Part shown: one piece after another, positions 20,795-23,830 of the stretch
Numbering within the stretch: position 1 is the stretch's first letter
How the letters are laid out: each line of letters opens with the position of its first letter
Assembly (NCBI GenBank): GCA_035693105.1
Contig: DASSHC010000277.1
Location: forward strand, 1 to 23,830
DNA: 23,830 nt
Direction: 5' to 3'
DNA from: DASSHC01 sp035693105
Lineage (GTDB): Bacteria > Chloroflexota > Chloroflexia > Thermomicrobiales > Thermomicrobiaceae
The notes under the pieces: model-generated
Told to the model about the DNA's origin: nothing
Databases searched by the model: none
Seen by the model: the letters and a program-made list of their open reading frames with translations, nothing else
Made by a program: the position numbers and the translations under genes

Positions 20795-22141
20795 CTACCC
20801 CTCCCCCACCGCCGCGCCGTCGAAGGTCTCGTGGCGCGAGAGGCCGCGCATGAAGGCGAGGTACTCGTCCTTGGTCATCGGCGGCGTGTCGCGCGCGATG
20901 ATCTCCTGGGCCATGGCCGCGCCGTTGCCCAGCAGGTCGATCACCGTCATCGCCATCAGCTTGGCCGGCAGGATATATGCCAGGTACTTATCCGTGATCT
21001 CCCAGTCGCTGCCGTGGCCGGCGCCCGCGAAGCCGCCAACGTAGGGGTGCACGCAGGGCATGATGTGCGACAGATCGCCCATGTCGGTCGAGCCGGTCTT
21101 GTGGCCGCTCTGCTCCCAGTCGCTCTCCGGGTAGAAGTGCAGAAAGTTCTCCTTGAAGGCCCCGGCCATGGATTGGTTGTTGACCAGCGGCAGGTAGCCG
21201 GGCAGCGTCTCGATCTCCACCCGCGCCCCCAGCGCCACTGCCCCGGCGCGCAGCGCCCGGTCGACCTTGCGCGAGGCCCCGGCGATGGCGTCGGTCGACT
21301 TGCCGCGCACGTAGGTCTCCAGCCGGACGTCGTTCGGGATGACGTTCACCAGATCGCCGCCGCGCGTCAGGATCGGGTGGACCCGGATGGCGTCCTCGTC
21401 GCGGAAGGTCTCGCGCTGGGCGTTGATCGCGGCCAGCGCCAGCTCGGCGGCGTAGAGCGCGTTGACCCCGCGGTGCGGCGCGCCCCCGGCGTGCGCCGCG
21501 CGGCCGACGAAGCGCGCCTGCTTGCCGACGAAGCCGTTGTTCGAGGCCGAGACGCTGGCGATGGCCGGCGTGTTCTGGCTGCTGGAGGCGTGCACCATCA
21601 TGGCCAGGTCGATGTCGTCGAACTCGCCCCGGGCGATCAGCTCGCTCTTGCCGCCCAGAAATTCGAGTTGCCCGTCGCGGCGCAGGCTGTTGCGGTAGTC
21701 GATCTCGACGTACTCCTCGGCCGGCACCGCCATGAAGGCGACGCGCCCGCTCAGCTCCGGCAGCACGCCCGAGCCGAGCAGGCCGTAGGCCGTGGCCAGC
21801 ATGGTGGCGATCTGCGCGTTGTGGCCGCAGCAGTGGGCCGCGCCGGTGATCGGGTCGCAGTGCGGGTGATCGGCCACCAGCACCGAGTCCAACTCGCCCA
21901 GCACCGCCACGGTCGGGCCGGGCTGCCCGCCGGCGCGCACGGCCTTCACCCCGGTCAGCGCCAGGCCGGTGCGCGGCGCCAGGTCGAGCCCCAGCATCGC
22001 CTCGGCCACCAGTTGCGCGGTGCGCTGTTCCTTAAAGCCGAGCTCCGGCGCGGAGAAGATGCGCTCGCCCCGGCCGATGATCTCGTCGGCGTGCCGGTCG
22101 ATCTCCTCGCAGACCCGCCGCTTGAGCTCCTCGATCGCCAT
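20795..22141 (-). CDS. M20 family (M20D-like) amidohydrolase/peptidase
   Basis: A 448-residue metallohydrolase with the expected M20D features intact: GELDSV (82-87), CCGHN (C105, H107), PAEE (E142 general base, E143), the ligand H184 in MMVHASS, the dimerisation-domain stretch GRAAHAGGAPHRGVNAL, and the C-terminal GHGSDW. An active di-metal amidase or peptidase acting on an N-acyl or gamma-linked amino acid or dipeptide is therefore expected. The ATG at 22141 with AAGGA upstream is preferred; the frame is open further up to 22270, but that part overlaps the predicted promoter and is not family-like. No signal peptide. It has its own TACAAT promoter and is divergent from a small membrane protein gene. 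It differs clearly from the M20-like protein at 4361, which lacks several of these residues. Confidence 0.9.
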   Translation of the reverse strand: MAIEELKRRVCEEIDRHADEIIGRGERIFSAPELGFKEQRTAQLVAEAMLGLDLAPRTGLALTGVKAVRAGGQPGPTVAVLGELDSVLVADHPHCDPITGAAHCCGHNAQIATMLATAYGLLGSGVLPELSGRVAFMAVPAEEYVEIDYRNSLRRDGQLEFLGGKSELIARGEFDDIDLAMMVHASSSQNTPAIASVSASNNGFVGKQARFVGRAAHAGGAPHRGVNALYAAELALAAINAQRETFRDEDAIRVHPILTRGGDLVNVIPNDVRLETYVRGKSTDAIAGASRKVDRALRAGAVALGARVEIETLPGYLPLVNNQSMAGAFKENFLHFYPESDWEQSGHKTGSTDMGDLSHIMPCVHPYVGGFAGAGHGSDWEITDKYLAYILPAKLMAMTVIDLLGNGAAMAQEIIARDTPPMTKDEYLAFMRGLSRHETFDGAAVGEG

Positions 22142-22241
22142 GAAACCCTGTCCTTCCCCATCCCAGCCGGCTCCCGCGGCCACAGCAGCTACCACGCGCG
22201 GCCGGCACGGCATCCAAACGAAAATCGTGCGCTCGCCGGCC

Positions 22242-22270
22242 ATTGTAGCCAGCTGCCCCCAACGGGCCAA
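22242..22270 (-). promoter_or_regulatory. promoter for the M20 gene (minus strand)
   Basis: On the minus strand, TTGGCC (22270-22265) and TACAAT (22247-22242) are separated by 17 bases. The leader to the ATG at 22141 would be about 95 bases. The -10 box forms part of an inverted repeat with the plus-strand -10 box at 22280-22285. Confidence 0.6.
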
Positions 22271-22276
22271 GCGGCT

Positions 22277-22285
22277 TGCTACAAT
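22277..22285 (+). promoter_or_regulatory. extended -10 promoter for the small membrane protein gene
   Basis: TGC-TACAAT at 22277-22285 is an extended -10 element; no good -35 box lies 16-18 bases upstream. Transcription would begin near 22292, 17 bases before the ATG at 22309, just ahead of the AGGAGGAGG ribosome binding site. Confidence 0.55.
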
Positions 22286-22308
22286 TCGCCCAACAGGAGG
22301 AGGACGGT

Positions 22309-22671
22309 ATGCGCAACGCGCACGAGCAGCCGCGGCTGATGCCCGGCCGCATTCTGATCGCCGGGACGGGCTTCATCGTCATCTCGGGCATGTGGCTGAT
22401 CCTGGCCTACTTTCGCAACGAGGGCGGCGAGAACCTGATCGCGCTGCTCAACCTGGCCCTGGCGCTGCTGCACATCGCCATCGGAGTGGCGATCTTCTAC
22501 CGCCTGCGCCCCGCCTGGTACGGTGGGTTAGTCCTGGCCGTGGTCGCGGCCGCCGCCTCCTACCCCAACGCCTACCCCTTCCCGATCGGCCCGGAGCTGG
22601 CCATGGCGCTGATCCTCTACCTCACCCGGCAGGACTTTCGCGGGATTCCGGCCGATGAATCCGCGCATTAA
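22309..22671 (+). CDS. small membrane protein of unknown function
   Basis: A 120-residue protein I do not recognise. Four hydrophobic segments are likely: about 15-34 (ILIAGTGFIVISGMWLILAY), 42-64 (LIALLNLALALLHIAIGVAIFY), 70-86 (WYGGLVLAVVAAAASYP) and 92-107 (IGPELAMALILYLTRQ). The short N-terminus is polar. AGGAGGAGGA lies a few bases before the ATG at 22309; the open frame extends to 22276, but this is upstream of the predicted transcription start. It is divergent from the M20 gene and 77 bases before the Lrp gene. No functional clue is visible. Confidence 0.75.
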   Translation: MRNAHEQPRLMPGRILIAGTGFIVISGMWLILAYFRNEGGENLIALLNLALALLHIAIGVAIFYRLRPAWYGGLVLAVVAAAASYPNAYPFPIGPELAMALILYLTRQDFRGIPADESAH

Positions 22672-22705
22672 CCCCATGCCTCTTTTCACCTTCTGACACT
22701 CCCGT

Positions 22706-22711
22706 TACAAT
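22706..22711 (+). promoter_or_regulatory. candidate -10 box for the Lrp/AsnC gene
   Basis: TACAAT at 22706-22711 lies 37 bases before the ATG at 22749 and matches the -10 boxes at 22242 and 22280. The -35 region at 22683-22688 (ttttca) is only a poor match, so an activator or autoregulation may be involved. Confidence 0.4.
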
Positions 22712-22748
22712 GCGCTATCGCATCTGCGGAGGTGAGGAGCGAGGCGCG

Positions 22749-23276
22749 ATGACCAGAGGCATCGACAGTATCGACTACGCGATTATTACCTGCCTGCAGC
22801 GCGACAGCCGCACGCCCAGCGCCGAGATCGCCCGCCAGGTCGGCGTGGCCGAGCGCACCGTGCGCTCGCGCATCGACCGGCTGGTGGACGACGGCATGAT
22901 CCGGCTGATCGCGGTGGTGAACCCCCGGGCGCTCGGCTATAGCGTGACCGCCGACGTCTTTTTGGAGGTCGAGATCGGTAAAGTGCAGCAGGTGGCCGAT
23001 ACCGTGGCCTCGTTTCCCGATGTCTACTATGTCGGCATGACCACCGGCGACCGCGACGTCAGCCTGCAGCTCTACGCCGAGTCGGTCGACGAGCTCTATG
23101 ATTTTGTGACTGAGCGACTGAATCGTATACCCGGCGTGCTGCGCGCGCGCACCTTCGTCGTCCCGCGGATCGTCAAGTCGATCTCGGATTGGTCCTTGCC
23201 GGATCAGGTGCCAGCGCTGATGATGCGGGAGGCCGATCCGGAGCCACGACGGCGCCGCAACCGGCAGCTGTCCTGA
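22749..23276 (+). CDS. Lrp/AsnC family transcriptional regulator
   Basis: A 175-residue regulator. The N-terminal winged helix-turn-helix (about 5-60) shows SAEIARQVGVAERTVRSRIDRL (24-45) followed by DDGMIRLIAVVNPRALGY. The C-terminal RAM/effector domain (about 65-145) has VFLEVEIGKVQQVADTVASFPDVYYVGMTTGDRDV, typical of amino-acid-responsive Lrp proteins. A basic tail (EPRRRRNRQLS) ends the protein. The start at 22749 has AGGAG at 22735-22739, nine bases upstream; an in-frame ATG at 22710 overlaps the likely promoter and is rejected. The class III aminotransferase gene follows after 35 bases, so this protein probably controls it, and perhaps itself, in response to an amino acid. The ligand is unknown. 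Confidence 0.9.
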   Translation: MTRGIDSIDYAIITCLQRDSRTPSAEIARQVGVAERTVRSRIDRLVDDGMIRLIAVVNPRALGYSVTADVFLEVEIGKVQQVADTVASFPDVYYVGMTTGDRDVSLQLYAESVDELYDFVTERLNRIPGVLRARTFVVPRIVKSISDWSLPDQVPALMMREADPEPRRRRNRQLS

Positions 23277-23311
23277 GGGAGCTTCAGCCCACGACGCCAG
23301 GGAGGATGCTG

Positions 23312-23830
23312 ATGGAGTCACGCAGCCAGCGGCATGAGGAGCTACTCGACCGGGCCGAGCGCGCCATCGGCGGCGCGGTCACCTTCAAGCTGCCGCGCGA
23401 GCAGACGGCCGTCATCGCGCGCGGCCAGGGGAGCAAAGTCTACGATCTGGACGGCCGCGAGTACATCGACTACGTCCTCGGCTCCGGGCCGATGCTGGTC
23501 GGCCACGCCCACCCCCAGGTGGTCGACGCGGTGCAGCGCCAGGTGGCGCTCGGCTCGACCTACTACTCGCTCAATCAGCCGGCGATCGAGCTGGCCGAGC
23601 GGCTGATCGAGGCCGCGCCCTGCGCCGAGTTCGTCAAGTACGTCTCAAGCGGCAGCGAGGCGACCTTCCACGCCATGCGCATCGCCCGCGCCTACACCGG
23701 CAAGCCGAAGATCCTCAAGTTCGAGGGCGGCTTCCACGGCGGCAGCGACTACGCCCAGATGAGCGCCCACGCCAGCCGCCCGACCGAGTACCCCACCCCG
23801 ATCCCCGACTCCGCCGGCATCCCCAGCGAG
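23312..23830 (+). CDS. class III aminotransferase / glutamate-1-semialdehyde aminomutase family, 5' part only
   Basis: The first 173 residues of a PLP-dependent class III aminotransferase; the gene runs off the right edge. GGAGG at 23301-23305, six bases before the ATG, fixes the start; the ATG at 23306 is too close to that site. Visible features are the KVYDLDGREYIDYVLGSGPMLVGHAHP N-terminal strand region, SSGSEATFHAMRIARAYTGK (the PLP phosphate-binding turn) and KFEGGFHGGSDYAQMS (the cofactor-stacking region). The strongest resemblance is to the HemL-like group, but many members of that group are catabolic transaminases or aminomutases. Pairing with an Lrp regulator favours an amino-acid catabolic role over haem synthesis. 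The PLP lysine lies beyond the window. Confidence 0.9.
   Translation, partial: MESRSQRHEELLDRAERAIGGAVTFKLPREQTAVIARGQGSKVYDLDGREYIDYVLGSGPMLVGHAHPQVVDAVQRQVALGSTYYSLNQPAIELAERLIEAAPCAEFVKYVSSGSEATFHAMRIARAYTGKPKILKFEGGFHGGSDYAQMSAHASRPTEYPTPIPDSAGIPSE

Noticed and set aside
20744..22339. 531-codon plus-strand open frame over the M20 gene
   Set aside because: The translation is low-complexity (Arg, His, Gln, Ala, Val rich). The minus strand encodes a complete M20 enzyme with catalytic residues.
1..23830. CRISPR arrays, tRNA or rRNA genes, prophage genes
   Set aside because: No regularly spaced direct repeats, no cloverleaf-like sequence and no phage structural or integrase genes were seen; the repeats present are palindromic and dispersed.

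Overview
The window is GC-rich, densely coded DNA with short intergenic gaps, GTG as well as ATG starts, purine-rich ribosome binding sites and several TTGACA-N17-TAnnnT promoters. Gene content (Dpp/Opp-type importer parts, AbgB-like M20 hydrolases, a Tat/lipobox solute-binding protein, GAF-GAF histidine kinase, CBS/CorC protein, RAYT-type transposase) and the abundance of palindromic intergenic repeats suggest a chromosome of a Chloroflexota bacterium of the Thermomicrobia/Sphaerobacter kind. That placement is inference from general resemblance; no marker gene is present to prove it.

Layout. 1-2096: a palindromic repeat, then the two membrane subunits of a peptide-type ABC importer (the ATPase and binding-protein genes are not next to them here). 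2097-4240: a repeat-bearing gap, then two tandem HtrA-like serine proteases with PDZ domains but no export signal. 4237-5959: a promoter, a leader hairpin and a divergent M20/AbgB-like gene that seems to lack several usual metal ligands. 6062-6542: a promoter and a small membrane protein. 6594-8946 (minus): a beta-hydroxyacid dehydrogenase gene followed by a CBS/CorC_HlyC membrane protein. 8947-9478: a gap occupied by a nested inverted-repeat element. 9479-9748 (minus): a small DUF2171/PRC-barrel-like protein, divergent from a soluble GAF-GAF histidine kinase that overlaps its response regulator (10055-12365). 12440-14906: a promoter, a ThDP-dependent acetolactate-synthase-like enzyme and a TauE/SafE exporter. 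14907-15241: repeats and a promoter. 15242-17246: an MFS exporter and a family 2 glycosyltransferase, convergent with a NodB-type deacetylase (17240-17965, minus). 18033-18578: a RAYT transposase gene between two long inverted arms. 18758-20638: an oligopeptide-type binding protein, followed by a second copy of the first repeat. 20795-22141 (minus): a canonical M20D-like amidohydrolase, divergent from a small membrane protein (22309-22671) across back-to-back TACAAT boxes. 22749-23830: an Lrp/AsnC regulator and the start of a class III aminotransferase.

How the parts may work together: importer subunits, two M20 hydrolases, an Lrp regulator and an aminotransferase fit uptake and breakdown of peptides or amidated amino acids. 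The ThDP enzyme plus TauE pair could handle a sulfonate or another 2-oxo acid. The most distinctive structure is the RAYT unit: its two 56-bp inverted arms differ at only six positions, all of which fall in hairpin loops, a bulge, or one compensated base pair.
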